Source: Oscillibacter sp. (GTDB taxonomy: Bacteria > Bacillota > Clostridia > Oscillospirales > Oscillospiraceae). From it: a stretch of 64,000 nt of DNA. Location of the stretch: the NCBI GenBank assembly GCA_020025475.1, contig JAHHSA010000002.1, positions 1 through 64,000 of the forward strand, written 5' to 3'. Numbering within the stretch: position 1 is the first letter of the stretch; every line of letters starts with the position of its first letter. Made by a program: the position numbers and the translations under genes. A model generated the notes under the pieces. That model did not search any database. It was not told where the DNA came from and was given only the letters and a program-made list of their open reading frames with translations. Below, piece by piece: positions 53,089 to 61,876 of this stretch.

Positions 53089-55257
53089 ATGGACGTAATG
53101 ATCCAACGCATTGCCGAAGAATTGAACCAGCCTGCCCAGTATGTGGAAAATGTGGTCCGACTGCTGGACGAGGGTAACACCATCCCCTTCATTGCCCGAT
53201 ACCGCAAGGAACTCCACGGGGCCATGGATGACACACCCTTGCGTGCCCTGGAGGAGCGCCTGGCTTATCTTCGTGGACTTCAGGAACGCAAGGACACGGT
53301 TCGCGCCGCCATTGACGAGCAGGGCAAGCTGACAGCGGAGCTATCCGCCGCACTGGACCAGGCTCAGACTCTGGCGGAGGTGGAGGACCTCTACCGGCCT
53401 TATAAGCAAAAGCGCCGCACCCGTGCCACCATGGCCCGGGAGAAGGGGCTGGCCCCGCTGGCGGAGCTGCTGTTGGCCCAGGGCAGAGATTGCCCGGACC
53501 CGCTGACAGAGGCAGCGAGATATGTGGACAGTGAGAAAGGCGTGGACACGGCGGAGGATGCCCTGGCCGGCGCCAGCGACATTATTGCTGAACAGATCTC
53601 CGACGATGCGGAACTGCGGAAGCGGCTGCGGGCAGTTCTGGTGAAAAACGGCAGACTGGTGTCTGCTGCCGCCACTGAGGAAGACTCTGTCTACCGCCTC
53701 TACTATGACTTTTCGCAGGCTTTGAATCGGGTCCAGGGCCATCAGATCCTGGCCATCAACCGGGGTGAGAAAGAGAAGTTCCTGAAAGTCTCTGTGGAGC
53801 TGGATCGGGAGCTTGCACTGCAGACAGTGCGCCGCCATGTCCTGATCCCCGGCAGTGCCGCCATGGCCTTTGTGAAAGCCGCGGCAGAGGACGCCTATGA
53901 TCGTCTGATCTTCCCCTCTTTGGAACGGGAGGCCCGGACTGTCCTGACGGAGGAAGCCGACGAGGGCGCCATTGGCCAGTTTGCCCTGAATTTGAAGCCG
54001 CTGCTGATGCAGCCCCCCGTGAAGGGCAAAGTCACCATGGGGCTGGACCCCGGCTACCGGATGGGCTGCAAGGTGGCAGTCGTGGACGGCACCGGCAAGG
54101 TGCTGGATACTGCTGTGGTCCATATCACCACCGGCGCAGAGCAGAAAGAGAAGGGCATGAAGACCCTGGCCCGTCTGGTCCGCCAGTACCATGTGGCCCA
54201 CATTGCCATCGGAAACGGCACCGCCAGCCGGGAGACGGAGCAGGCGGCGGTGGAGCTGATCCATACCATGAAGACAGAGGGAATGGACGTGAGCTACATG
54301 ATTGTCTCTGAGGCTGGTGCCTCCGTGTACTCTGCCAGCCCACTGGCTGCGGAGGAGTTCCCTGATTATGATGTGAATCTGCGTTCTGCCGTGTCCATTG
54401 CCCGGCGGCTCCAGGACCCCCTGGCAGAGCTGGTGAAGATTGAGCCAAAGGCTATCGGTGTGGGCCAGTATCAGCACGATATGCCTGCAAAGCGGCTGGA
54501 TGAGGCTCTGGACGGTGTGGTGGAAGACTGCGTCAACGCCGTGGGTGTGGACGTGAACACGGCCTCTGCGTCCCTGTTGCGGCGGGTGTCCGGCCTGACC
54601 GCTGCTACCGCCAAAAATGTGGTGGCCTACCGGGAGGAAAATGGACCCTTTACCTCCCGGAAACAGATTTTGAAGGTGCCTAAGCTGGGTCCCAAGGCCT
54701 TCCAGCAATGTGCGGGCTTTTTGCGGGTACCGGAGAGCAAGACCGTGCTGGACAACACCGCCGTTCATCCGGAGAGCTATGACGCCGCCAAGGCCCTGCT
54801 GGCACTTACCGGTCATACACTGGCGGATGTAGAGGGCAGCCGCCTGGGGGACCTCAGTGCCCAGGTGAAAGCCTATGGCGTGGAAAAGGCCGCTGCGGAA
54901 GTGGGCGTGGGTGTGCCCACGCTGCTGGATGTGGTCTCAGAGCTGATGAAGCCGGGCAGGGATATCCGTGAGGATCTGCCGAAGCCTGTTCTGCGTACCG
55001 ATGTGCTGGATGTGAAGGACCTGAAACCCGGTATGGTGCTCACCGGTACCGTCCGAAACGTCATCGACTTTGGCGTATTCGTGGACATCGGCGTCCACCA
55101 GGATGGTCTGGTCCACATCTCCCAAGTGGCCGACAAGTTCATCAGGCACCCCTCCGAGGTGGTGTCCGTGGGCGATGTGGTGCAGGTGGTGGTGCTGGAA
55201 GTGGATGAGAAAAAGAAGCGCATCAGCCTTTCCATGCGGCAGGCAAAGCAAAAATAA
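53089..55257 (+). CDS. tex: Tex-type S1 RNA-binding transcription accessory protein
   Basis: Tex is a cytosolic nucleic-acid-binding protein related to Spt6. The 722-residue protein has the helical N-terminal region (NTIPFIARYRKELHGAMDD), the YqgF-like domain (LDPGYRMGCKVAVVD), two helix-hairpin-helix motifs (VNTASASLLRRVSGL, PFTSRKQILKVPKLG), and a C-terminal S1 domain (about 640-715, GTVRNVIDFGVFVDIGVHQ). The full length is present. Confidence 0.95.
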   Translation: MDVMIQRIAEELNQPAQYVENVVRLLDEGNTIPFIARYRKELHGAMDDTPLRALEERLAYLRGLQERKDTVRAAIDEQGKLTAELSAALDQAQTLAEVEDLYRPYKQKRRTRATMAREKGLAPLAELLLAQGRDCPDPLTEAARYVDSEKGVDTAEDALAGASDIIAEQISDDAELRKRLRAVLVKNGRLVSAAATEEDSVYRLYYDFSQALNRVQGHQILAINRGEKEKFLKVSVELDRELALQTVRRHVLIPGSAAMAFVKAAAEDAYDRLIFPSLEREARTVLTEEADEGAIGQFALNLKPLLMQPPVKGKVTMGLDPGYRMGCKVAVVDGTGKVLDTAVVHITTGAEQKEKGMKTLARLVRQYHVAHIAIGNGTASRETEQAAVELIHTMKTEGMDVSYMIVSEAGASVYSASPLAAEEFPDYDVNLRSAVSIARRLQDPLAELVKIEPKAIGVGQYQHDMPAKRLDEALDGVVEDCVNAVGVDVNTASASLLRRVSGLTAATAKNVVAYREENGPFTSRKQILKVPKLGPKAFQQCAGFLRVPESKTVLDNTAVHPESYDAAKALLALTGHTLADVEGSRLGDLSAQVKAYGVEKAAAEVGVGVPTLLDVVSELMKPGRDIREDLPKPVLRTDVLDVKDLKPGMVLTGTVRNVIDFGVFVDIGVHQDGLVHISQVADKFIRHPSEVVSVGDVVQVVVLEVDEKKKRISLSMRQAKQK

Positions 55258-55270
55258 GTGGAAACTTTCG

Positions 55271-55311
55271 AACCACCGGAATGTGTATTTTTCACATTCC
55301 GGCGGTTTTTT
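55271..55311 (+). terminator. Intrinsic terminator of tex
   Basis: AACCACCGGAATGTG pairs with CACATTCCGGCGGTT (one mismatch) and is followed by T residues. Confidence 0.85.
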
Positions 55312-55425
55312 GTCACTTTTTTTGCAGGCTGTGGGAAATGAGAGCAGCCTTTCTTTTCCCGACGTGTTTTTCCACAGAGAAACGATAGAATGGGGAAACA
55401 CTGAAGAACATGGGAGGGACAGGCT

Positions 55426-57465
55426 GTGGCACACGGTCAGATCACTTTGGAGCATGAGCAGTCGGTGCGGCTGCTGGGTTGGGGCATCCGATTCTTTTTG
55501 GCGGGGGCGCTGACAGCCAGCCAGACACCGGGGGTCTATGCCCCCTTTGCCCTGGGCTGCGTGGCGGCAGCAGGACCCGGTGCCGATGGGCTGGCGGCCC
55601 TGACAGGAACGGCAGTTGGGGCGGCCCTGTTTTTGAGCTTTGGGGACGCCCTGCCGTTTTTAGCGGCGGGACTGCTGGTATTGACGGCCACCACGGCCTT
55701 TCGGGGGACCCGGGCAGCGCAGCAGAACTGGTTTCTCCCTTTGACTGCAGGCACCATTACCATGACCATCCACGGCATTTACGTGATGCAGTCTCTGGCG
55801 CCGCTGGAACATTTGGGACCCTGTTTGGCTGCGGCCGTCCTGAGCGCCGCGGCGGCCTGGTTTTTCCGGCCTTTGCTGCGGCCGGGGGAGACGGGGGACC
55901 TGAACGGTGCGGTGCTGTTTTTGGCAGGGGCACTGCTGCTGGGTGTGTCGGACGTGGAGATCCTGGGACTGTCCCTTGGACGCTCCATGCTGGGGGCGCT
56001 GCTGATCTATGTGTCCTACGACAGGGGACTGGTGGCCGGAGTCTCGTCCGGGTTGGGGCTTGGTCTGGTGACGGATCTCTGCGCGGGCACCGGCGGGGGA
56101 CTCTACACCGCCGCTTACGCCATGGGCGGGCTGCTTGCGGGACGCTGCCAGGGGCAGCACCGGGCCAGGGCGTCACTTGTGTATCTGGCTGCGGCGGTGG
56201 CGACGCTGCTGCCCAGCAGCCACGATCTGGGGGAACGGGTCCTGGCGGAGGCGGCTGTGTCTGCCGGCGTGTTTCTTCTGCTGCCGGGCCGGCTGTTTGG
56301 CGGCAAGCGAGCGCGGCGGGCACCCACGAATGCCTCTCCCACCGGAGAACGGCTGCGGCAGCGGCTAACCAAGGCGGCGGGGGCCCTGCGGGAGCTGTAT
56401 GACTCCATGGGGCGGTTAAATCCACCATCTACAGACGAAAATCCGGCAATTGTCTTTGATCGGGCTGCGGAAAAGGTGTGCCGGGGCTGCGCTCTGGCGG
56501 ATCTGTGCTGGCAGCGGGAATACACCGGGACATTTAACGCCATGAATGACGCCACGCCTTATTTACTGGAGCGCGGGCGGGCCATGGCCAAGGATTTCCC
56601 CGGGTATTTCGCCGCGCGCTGCATTCACCTGCAAGACTTTATCACGGCGGTCAATGGAGAACTGTCTGCTTTTCTGCTGCGCCGTCAGTACCGGCGGCAG
56701 CTGGAGGAGACCAGACGCAGTGCCAGGGGGCAGTATGCACAGCTCTCGGAACTGCTGACGGCGACAGCCGCAGGTCTTGAGGACAGTGCCCCCGCCACCG
56801 CAGGTGGTCCTGTGTGCCGGGTGGGGGCTGTGCTGCGGCCTCGGACAGGGGAGACGGTGTGCGGCGATACGCTGGACTCTTTTCAAAAGGATGACGGGAC
56901 CTGGTGTCTGCTGCTCTCCGACGGCATGGGCAGCGGCGAGGGGGCCCGTAAGGAGTCGGCCCTCACCTGTCGGCTGCTGCGTCAGTTCCTGGAAGCAGGC
57001 ATTGAGCCGGAGGCGGCACTCAAAACACTGAATGCAGCCATGGCTCTGCGTGGGGCGGAGACAGGCAGCTTCACCACCATTGATCTGCTCACCTGGAGTC
57101 CCAGGACAGGAGAGGCATCTTTTTTCAAGTACGGTGCAGCGCCTAGCTACCTGAAAAAGGGCGGCGTGGTGCGGCGGATCACTGGTGCATCCCTGCCTGC
57201 GGGGCTGCGGGGCAGTCCCGCACTGCCGGATGTAACGCGGGTACGCCTGGACCCGGACAGCTTTGCGGTAATGATCAGTGACGGCGTGGCCGACGTCAAC
57301 CGGGATGACTGGCTTCAAAACCTTCTGGCTGGCTGGGAAGGTGAGGACCCTCAGCTGCTGGCCAATGCCATTTTAATGGAGAGTGTCCGGCAGGAGAAAC
57401 TACAGGATGATTGCGGTATTCAGATTTTTTACAGGAGTTCTGAGGGCCAGCCGGTCATTGTATAA
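55426..57465 (+). CDS. spoIIE: Stage II sporulation protein E (membrane PP2C phosphatase)
   Basis: SpoIIE dephosphorylates the anti-anti-sigma SpoIIAA to activate sigma-F in the forespore, and also acts at the polar septum. The 679-residue protein has about ten N-terminal helices (to about 295), a linker with two Cys-containing stretches (CRGCALADLC), and a C-terminal PP2C domain (about 460-670) with LSDGMGSGEGARKES and ISDGVADVN. It starts with GTG at 55426 after GGGAGG. Its presence implies a sporulation programme. No clear Spo0A box was found directly upstream. Confidence 0.93.
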   Translation: MAHGQITLEHEQSVRLLGWGIRFFLAGALTASQTPGVYAPFALGCVAAAGPGADGLAALTGTAVGAALFLSFGDALPFLAAGLLVLTATTAFRGTRAAQQNWFLPLTAGTITMTIHGIYVMQSLAPLEHLGPCLAAAVLSAAAAWFFRPLLRPGETGDLNGAVLFLAGALLLGVSDVEILGLSLGRSMLGALLIYVSYDRGLVAGVSSGLGLGLVTDLCAGTGGGLYTAAYAMGGLLAGRCQGQHRARASLVYLAAAVATLLPSSHDLGERVLAEAAVSAGVFLLLPGRLFGGKRARRAPTNASPTGERLRQRLTKAAGALRELYDSMGRLNPPSTDENPAIVFDRAAEKVCRGCALADLCWQREYTGTFNAMNDATPYLLERGRAMAKDFPGYFAARCIHLQDFITAVNGELSAFLLRRQYRRQLEETRRSARGQYAQLSELLTATAAGLEDSAPATAGGPVCRVGAVLRPRTGETVCGDTLDSFQKDDGTWCLLLSDGMGSGEGARKESALTCRLLRQFLEAGIEPEAALKTLNAAMALRGAETGSFTTIDLLTWSPRTGEASFFKYGAAPSYLKKGGVVRRITGASLPAGLRGSPALPDVTRVRLDPDSFAVMISDGVADVNRDDWLQNLLAGWEGEDPQLLANAILMESVRQEKLQDDCGIQIFYRSSEGQPVIV

Positions 57466-57524
57466 AAGGAGTGGTTCTGGGGCAGACTGTCTCCATCAAC
57501 GATTTGGAGACAGGAGGTCAGTCT

Positions 57525-57797
57525 ATGGTGAAAGGCATTTCCAGGCGTGTGGTCGTGGTGGATTCCCCGGACCAGCGATTTTTTGAACAGGCAATCTTCA
57601 TCGTAAGGAACGATGCAGCAGGGGAGGGCGTCACCGCGCGGGAGCTGGTGGAGGAGGCCCGTCGAGTGGCTCGTAACTATGCAGGGGGCGACCACGGCAA
57701 GTTCAGCCGAGCCTGGCGGGAACTGAAACCGGCGGCCTACACCATGTTGGGCGCTGGCGGCATCGGCCTTCTGTGGATGCTGGCCACATTCCTGTAA
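57525..57797 (+). CDS. Small protein with C-terminal membrane helix, function unknown
   Basis: The 90-residue protein follows spoIIE by 59 bases. It starts at the ATG 57525 behind AGGAGG. A basic-acidic soluble part (VKGISRRVVVVDSPDQRFFEQAIFIVRND) is followed by one hydrophobic helix at the C-terminus (GAGGIGLLWMLATFL). I recall similar small proteins in related genomes but no function. Cotranscription with spoIIE would suggest a sporulation tie; that is inference. Confidence 0.6.
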   Translation: MVKGISRRVVVVDSPDQRFFEQAIFIVRNDAAGEGVTARELVEEARRVARNYAGGDHGKFSRAWRELKPAAYTMLGAGGIGLLWMLATFL

Positions 57798-57844
57798 ACG
57801 GAAAAATAGGCGGATAGGACTGCGTGCGTAAGACCGGAAATATC

Positions 57845-57886
57845 AAACGGCAGACAGAGTGGATGCTCTGTCTGCCGTTTTTCACA
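57845..57886 (+). terminator. Intrinsic terminator of spoIIE unit
   Basis: AAACGGCAGACAGAG pairs with CTCTGTCTGCCGTTT around TGGATG, followed by TTC. Confidence 0.85.
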
Positions 57887-58005
57887 ATCAAAAAATGGAT
57901 GGTTGCCTTGATTTTGTCCTTAGTGGGTGTTCTGAGCTCCCCGTCACGGGGAGCATGAAATGCGTCTGCTGCATGGAGCAGCTGAGACAGCTGGTGAGCA
58001 TGGGA

Positions 58006-58914
58006 TCAGTCCTCCGCAGAGGCAAAGTAGGCGCGGGTGGCGTCTGCATCGGTCTGAATCTGGGCCTTGAGGGCGTCCAGAGAGTCGAAACGGACTTCGT
58101 CCCGCAAATGCCGGAAAAACTCTACACGGACGGTCTGCCCATACAGATCGCCGTCAAAGTCCAGCAGCCAGGCCTCCACAGTCACATCGCTGCCGTTGTT
58201 CACGGTGGGCCGTGTGCCCACATTGGTGACGGCTGGATAGCTCTCTCCGGTGGGAAGGGTGACCTTTGTCACATATACGCCGTGGCTTGGGACCAGTACA
58301 TGGGGCGGCGCAGTGAGGTTCACGGTGGGGATTCCGATGGTCCGTCCGATGCACCGGCCATGGCGCACCGTCTGTGTCAGGCAATGGGGGTGACCCAGGA
58401 ACCAGTTGGCCCTTTCGATCTGACCCAGTTCCACCAGACGGCGGATGTATGTGGAGCTGACGGTGATGCCGCCTACCTCCACCTTGGGAATGATGTCACA
58501 GCCCAGACCCAGCTCGGCACACTTTTGCGCCAGCAGCTCCGGCGAGCCCTGATTTTTGTGCCCGAAGTGGTGGTCGTGGCCTGCCACCAGATGGACTGCG
58601 TGGTAGCGGCCGACCAGAATATCGGTGATAAATTTGTCCCAAGGGGTGGTCATCATGTTCTGATCAAAGGGAACCATGATAACGTCCTTGATGCCGTAAA
58701 TCCGGCGGATCAGGTCCCGGCGGTCGTCCGGGGAGTTGATGAGAGGGCAGGGAATGCCGGTCACCACTTCCTTGGGAACCCGGTCAAAGGTGAATACGGC
58801 AGGGGCACAGCCCCGCTTTTCCGCTTCCTCTACGGTGCGGCGCAGCAGGGCATCGTGCCCCCGATGCACGCCGTCGAAGAAGCCCAGGGCAATTACTTTT
58901 TCCTTCATGGACAT
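58006..58914 (-). CDS. ribF: Bifunctional riboflavin kinase / FMN adenylyltransferase
   Basis: RibF turns riboflavin into FMN and then FAD. The 302-residue protein has the N-terminal nucleotidyltransferase (ALGFFDGVHRGH, AGHDHHFG, SSTYIRRLV) and the C-terminal kinase domain (GRTIGIPTVNL, GVY, NVGTRPTV, EAWLLDF). I chose the ATG at 58914 with GGAG 9 bases upstream; an in-frame ATG two codons later is possible. Last gene of the infB operon. Confidence 0.95.
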   Translation of the reverse strand: MSMKEKVIALGFFDGVHRGHDALLRRTVEEAEKRGCAPAVFTFDRVPKEVVTGIPCPLINSPDDRRDLIRRIYGIKDVIMVPFDQNMMTTPWDKFITDILVGRYHAVHLVAGHDHHFGHKNQGSPELLAQKCAELGLGCDIIPKVEVGGITVSSTYIRRLVELGQIERANWFLGHPHCLTQTVRHGRCIGRTIGIPTVNLTAPPHVLVPSHGVYVTKVTLPTGESYPAVTNVGTRPTVNNGSDVTVEAWLLDFDGDLYGQTVRVEFFRHLRDEVRFDSLDALKAQIQTDADATRAYFASAED

Positions 58915-58918
58915 AATG

Positions 58919-59785
58919 TTACGCTCCAAAGAAGTTCTTGATGGAAGTGAGGGTGCCGTTCTCGGCACGGGACAGACACAGAAACTCTCTATTCTGTCCA
59001 TAGATCCGGTAGATACCGTCAGCAATGCCAGAAATCTGCACGGGATTGCCGCAGCGCACCCGCTTTTCAATGTCGCAGCGTTTGAGCAGCAGAATGGGGT
59101 GGCGCTGAAAGAGGGCGTCTGTTGGCAGCAGCAGGGTTTCCTGCTGTGCCTGGACATCCTCAATGGTGACACAGTCCGCCAGGGTAAATCCGGCAGCCAT
59201 GGTGCGGCGGAGGGAGTACATGGTGCCGCCGCAGCCCAGCTTTTGGCCGATGTCGTGGCACAGCGTACGGAGGTAGGTGCCCTTGGAGCAGCGGCAGCGA
59301 ATCAGGTAGTCGGTTTCCGAAACCTGTTCCAGCAGCTCCAGCTCATAAATGGAAATGCTCCGGGGCTTGCGCTCCACCTCCTTTCCCCTGCGGGCCAGGT
59401 CATAAAGCTTCTGACCGTTGACCTTGATGGCGGAGAACATGGGAGGAATCTGTTGGATGTCTCCCAGAAATGATCCCAGAACGGTCTCCACGTCGGACCG
59501 GGTCACGGAAACGGGGTGAGTTTCCAGCGTCTCGCCGGAGGTGTCCTGGGTGTTGGTGACCTGCCCCAGACGGAGACCGGCCACGTATTCTTTCTGGGCA
59601 TTTTCGGAGAACTCCACGGCCCGGGTGGCCTGACCCACAAAGACAGGCAGTACGCCGGTGGCCATGGGGTCCAGGGTACCGCCGTGGCCCACCCGCTTTT
59701 CCCGCAGAATGCCCCGCAGTTTGGCACACACGTCCATGCTGGTCCAGCCGGCGGGTTTATCGATGATAACGATGCCGTTTGGCAT
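58919..59785 (-). CDS. truB: tRNA pseudouridine-55 synthase
   Basis: TruB makes pseudouridine 55 in the T-arm of tRNAs. The 288-residue protein has [13 protein letters not shown] at the start and the catalytic Asp39 in [15 protein letters not shown] short C-terminal extension resembling a PUA remnant follows. SD AAGGAG is 9 bases before the ATG at 59785. It lies four bases before ribF, the usual order. Confidence 0.96.
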   Translation of the reverse strand: MPNGIVIIDKPAGWTSMDVCAKLRGILREKRVGHGGTLDPMATGVLPVFVGQATRAVEFSENAQKEYVAGLRLGQVTNTQDTSGETLETHPVSVTRSDVETVLGSFLGDIQQIPPMFSAIKVNGQKLYDLARRGKEVERKPRSISIYELELLEQVSETDYLIRCRCSKGTYLRTLCHDIGQKLGCGGTMYSLRRTMAAGFTLADCVTIEDVQAQQETLLLPTDALFQRHPILLLKRCDIEKRVRCGNPVQISGIADGIYRIYGQNREFLCLSRAENGTLTSIKNFFGA

Positions 59786-59816
59786 AGGTTGATGCTCCTT
59801 TTTCAGGGTGTAGACT

Positions 59817-60782
59817 TTAGCAGCGACCGGGGACGAAGTCCGGAGCCACCTGGGCGATGGCGTCCAGAATCTGCTGCTTGGATTCCGCCCAAGGGGCTTC
59901 CACCGTGCAGCCGGCGGCAGCGGCGTGGCCGCCTCCGCCCAACAGGGCGCAGACTTGGGTTGCGTTGATGCGGCTGCCGGTGCGGACGGACATCTTCCAG
60001 ACGTCGGGCCGCAGCTCCCGCATGGTAACAGCACAGTCGGTGCCCTGAATCTGACTGCCCAGAGCAGACAGATCTTCGGCGTCACTCTCTGTGGCGTGGA
60101 ATCGTTCCATCATGGACTGCGGAACAGACAAAATCACCACACGTTCCCGATCATAGAACTCCGCAGCATCCAGCATGGCGGCCTCCAGCTGCATCCGAGT
60201 GCGGGTTTTGGTGCGGAAAAAGATCTTGTTGACGGTCTTGAAGTCAATGCCAGTCTGCATGAGAGCGGCAGCCACCAGATGGGTCTTGGGTGTCGTGTTG
60301 CTGTAGGCGAAGCAGCCGGTGTCGGTGGACACGGCCACATAGAGTGGCATGGCAATTTCAGGGGTGATGCTGCCCAGCTCACGGACGATGTCGTAAAGCA
60401 GCTCGCCGCAGGCGGCAGCCTCAGGGCGGACGATGTTGTCCTTGCCGAAGTGCTCGAAGGAGGGATGGTGGTCAATGGCCAGATCCACCCGGTCCTGATA
60501 GGGGAGGGCGTTGTCAGGGAACAAGCCCACAGTGGCAATATCTGTGGAGACCACATAGTCCGGCTGGAAGTCGGCGGGGGCGTGGTAGACCTCTGCCACG
60601 GGACGGGTGGTATCGGTGAGACTGGGGTTTGGCAGGAGATAGGCAGTCTTGCCCAACTGGCGCAGCGCTGCACACAAAGCGGCAGCACAGCCCACCGTAT
60701 CACCATCGGGGCGGATGTGGGTCAGAATGAGAACATTGTCGAACGTGCGGAGCAGGGCAGCAGTCTCAGAGACAGTCAGCAT
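59817..60782 (-). CDS. nrnA: DHH-family phosphoesterase, NrnA-like
   Basis: NrnA-type enzymes degrade short oligoribonucleotides and dephosphorylate pAp. The 321-residue protein shows HIRPDGDTVG (motif I), a STDIA Asp, the DHH motif as IDHHPS, and the DHHA1 C-terminal GGGGHAAAAG. It sits between rbfA and truB as in other Bacillota. Only three bases separate it from rbfA. Confidence 0.92.
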   Translation of the reverse strand: MLTVSETAALLRTFDNVLILTHIRPDGDTVGCAAALCAALRQLGKTAYLLPNPSLTDTTRPVAEVYHAPADFQPDYVVSTDIATVGLFPDNALPYQDRVDLAIDHHPSFEHFGKDNIVRPEAAACGELLYDIVRELGSITPEIAMPLYVAVSTDTGCFAYSNTTPKTHLVAAALMQTGIDFKTVNKIFFRTKTRTRMQLEAAMLDAAEFYDRERVVILSVPQSMMERFHATESDAEDLSALGSQIQGTDCAVTMRELRPDVWKMSVRTGSRINATQVCALLGGGGHAAAAGCTVEAPWAESKQQILDAIAQVAPDFVPGRC

Positions 60783-60785
60783 TGG

Positions 60786-61166
60786 TCATTCCTCCGTATC
60801 GTCGGAGGCGCGCTCCTCATCCTGCACCTCTACCTGGTGCAGGACTTCCAGAATGTGGGCACCATACTGGATGGAGTCGTCGGCGATGAACTGAAGTTCG
60901 GGAGTGTAGCGCAGCTGCAGGGCACGGCCCAGCTCCCGGCGCAGGAAGCCTGCGGCGGACTTGAGGCCCTTCATGACGTCCTGCTCCTTGGACTTGTCCA
61001 GGACACTGATATAGATGCGGGAATACCGCAGGTCACCAGTGGTGTCCACACGGGTGATAGAGACCATGCCGACCTGGGAGACCCGGGGGTCTTTCAGGCG
61101 GCGGAGCTGGTCGCTCAGCTCCCGCTGAATCTCTTCGTTGATGCGGCCGATACGATTACTTGCCAT
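60786..61166 (-). CDS. rbfA: 30S ribosome-binding factor A
   Basis: RbfA is a KH-fold cold-shock factor needed for maturation of the 16S rRNA 5' end. The 126-residue protein has RIGRINEEIQRELSDQL at the start and RYTPELQFIADDSIQYG near the end. A short acidic C-terminal tail follows. The order infB-rbfA is interrupted here by an unrelated small gene. Confidence 0.94.
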   Translation of the reverse strand: MASNRIGRINEEIQRELSDQLRRLKDPRVSQVGMVSITRVDTTGDLRYSRIYISVLDKSKEQDVMKGLKSAAGFLRRELGRALQLRYTPELQFIADDSIQYGAHILEVLHQVEVQDEERASDDTEE

Positions 61167-61202
61167 AATAGATAATTCCTTTCTCGTGTGAGGATGGAAG
61201 GG

Positions 61203-61586
61203 TCAGGGGCCGAGAATCCAGAAAAATGACGCTCCCCGGTTTCCCTCCTTCAGCCAGGCGCGGACAGCGGTGAAGAACGCATCCACATTCCGGTCATCGG
61301 GATGGGCACTGCGGGTCAGGGCTTCGATGTCGGCCCACTGGGCCAGAGAAACGATTGTCTCTCCGTACCAGGCAAAGCCCGGGGGCTCCTGAAAGACGGC
61401 GCTGATGGCGTCTGCCAGAATGCCGATGCCCCATTCCTCATCCTCTACATAGAGGTACTCCGGATGCCAGAAGCTGGCAGAAGAGAGGTTGGCAGGATCA
61501 AAGGAGTGGGCAAAGGCGAATTCATACATATCGTGGGTGGACAGCTCGTCCAAGTGCAGGATGCGGAGGTGTGTTTCTTGATGCAT
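61203..61586 (-). CDS. Conserved-looking small acidic protein, function unknown
   Basis: I do not recognise this 127-residue protein. It is acidic and Trp/Phe-rich, with HLDELSTHDMYEFAFAHSF near the start and several aromatic stretches (FWHPEYLYVEDEEWG). It has no signal peptide or membrane helix. The start has a strong SD (AGGAGG, 5 bases). It lies between the infB region and rbfA in the same direction, an unusual insertion in a well-conserved operon, and follows the infB 3'-end duplication. Confidence 0.65.
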   Translation of the reverse strand: MHQETHLRILHLDELSTHDMYEFAFAHSFDPANLSSASFWHPEYLYVEDEEWGIGILADAISAVFQEPPGFAWYGETIVSLAQWADIEALTRSAHPDDRNVDAFFTAVRAWLKEGNRGASFFWILGP

Positions 61587-61609
61587 GGCGGCCTCCTGAA
61601 ATACAAGCA

Positions 61610-61634
61610 GGGGCGGCGGCTGTGCCGCCGCCCC
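61610..61634. repeat. GC-only perfect hairpin upstream of the unknown gene
   Basis: GGGGCGGCGGC and GCCGCCGCCCC form an 11-bp perfect stem with a three-base loop. On the minus strand only a weak T-containing tract follows, so it may pause or process the mRNA and not fully terminate it. Confidence 0.5.
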
Positions 61635-61660
61635 TGAATCAATTCCTGGGGATGTTGCAA

Positions 61661-61705
61661 TTAACGGGGAAGTTCCTCCATGGTGTATCCCTCAATAATA
61701 TCGCC
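61661..61705 (-). pseudogene. Duplicate of the infB 3' end (15 codons)
   Basis: These 45 bases repeat the last 14 codons plus stop of infB (61877-61921) with four base differences. The translation is [14 protein letters not shown] versus [14 protein letters not shown]. The match stops abruptly just upstream and just after the stop codon. The copies are 216 bases apart and in the same orientation, as left by an element that integrates at a gene end and restores it. Confidence 0.85.
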
Positions 61706-61876
61706 GTTTCCCATGAAATCAGAGATTTCATGGGAGCCCTGACAGAGATTCCTCAGCAGGCAAAGCCTGCCTGCGGCAAGGTTTTGCAGAGCAAAACACT
61801 TGGACGCACTGACGTGCGGAGCCGCTTTGCGTCTTGGGTCGGCGACAGAGATGCTTGCATACAGGATTTCCCGGCA
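61706..61876. mobile_element. 171-bp hairpin-rich insert between infB end copies
   Basis: The insert has four tight perfect hairpins: CCCATGAAATC/GATTTCATGGG (61710-61734), GCAGGC/GCCTGC (61756-61770), GTTTTGC/GCAAAAC (61781-61797) and CGCAC/GTGCG (61805-61818). Loops are 3-4 bases. It has no ORF. It could be a small mobile palindromic element, a decayed integration footprint, or a structured RNA. I do not recognise the family. Confidence 0.5.
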
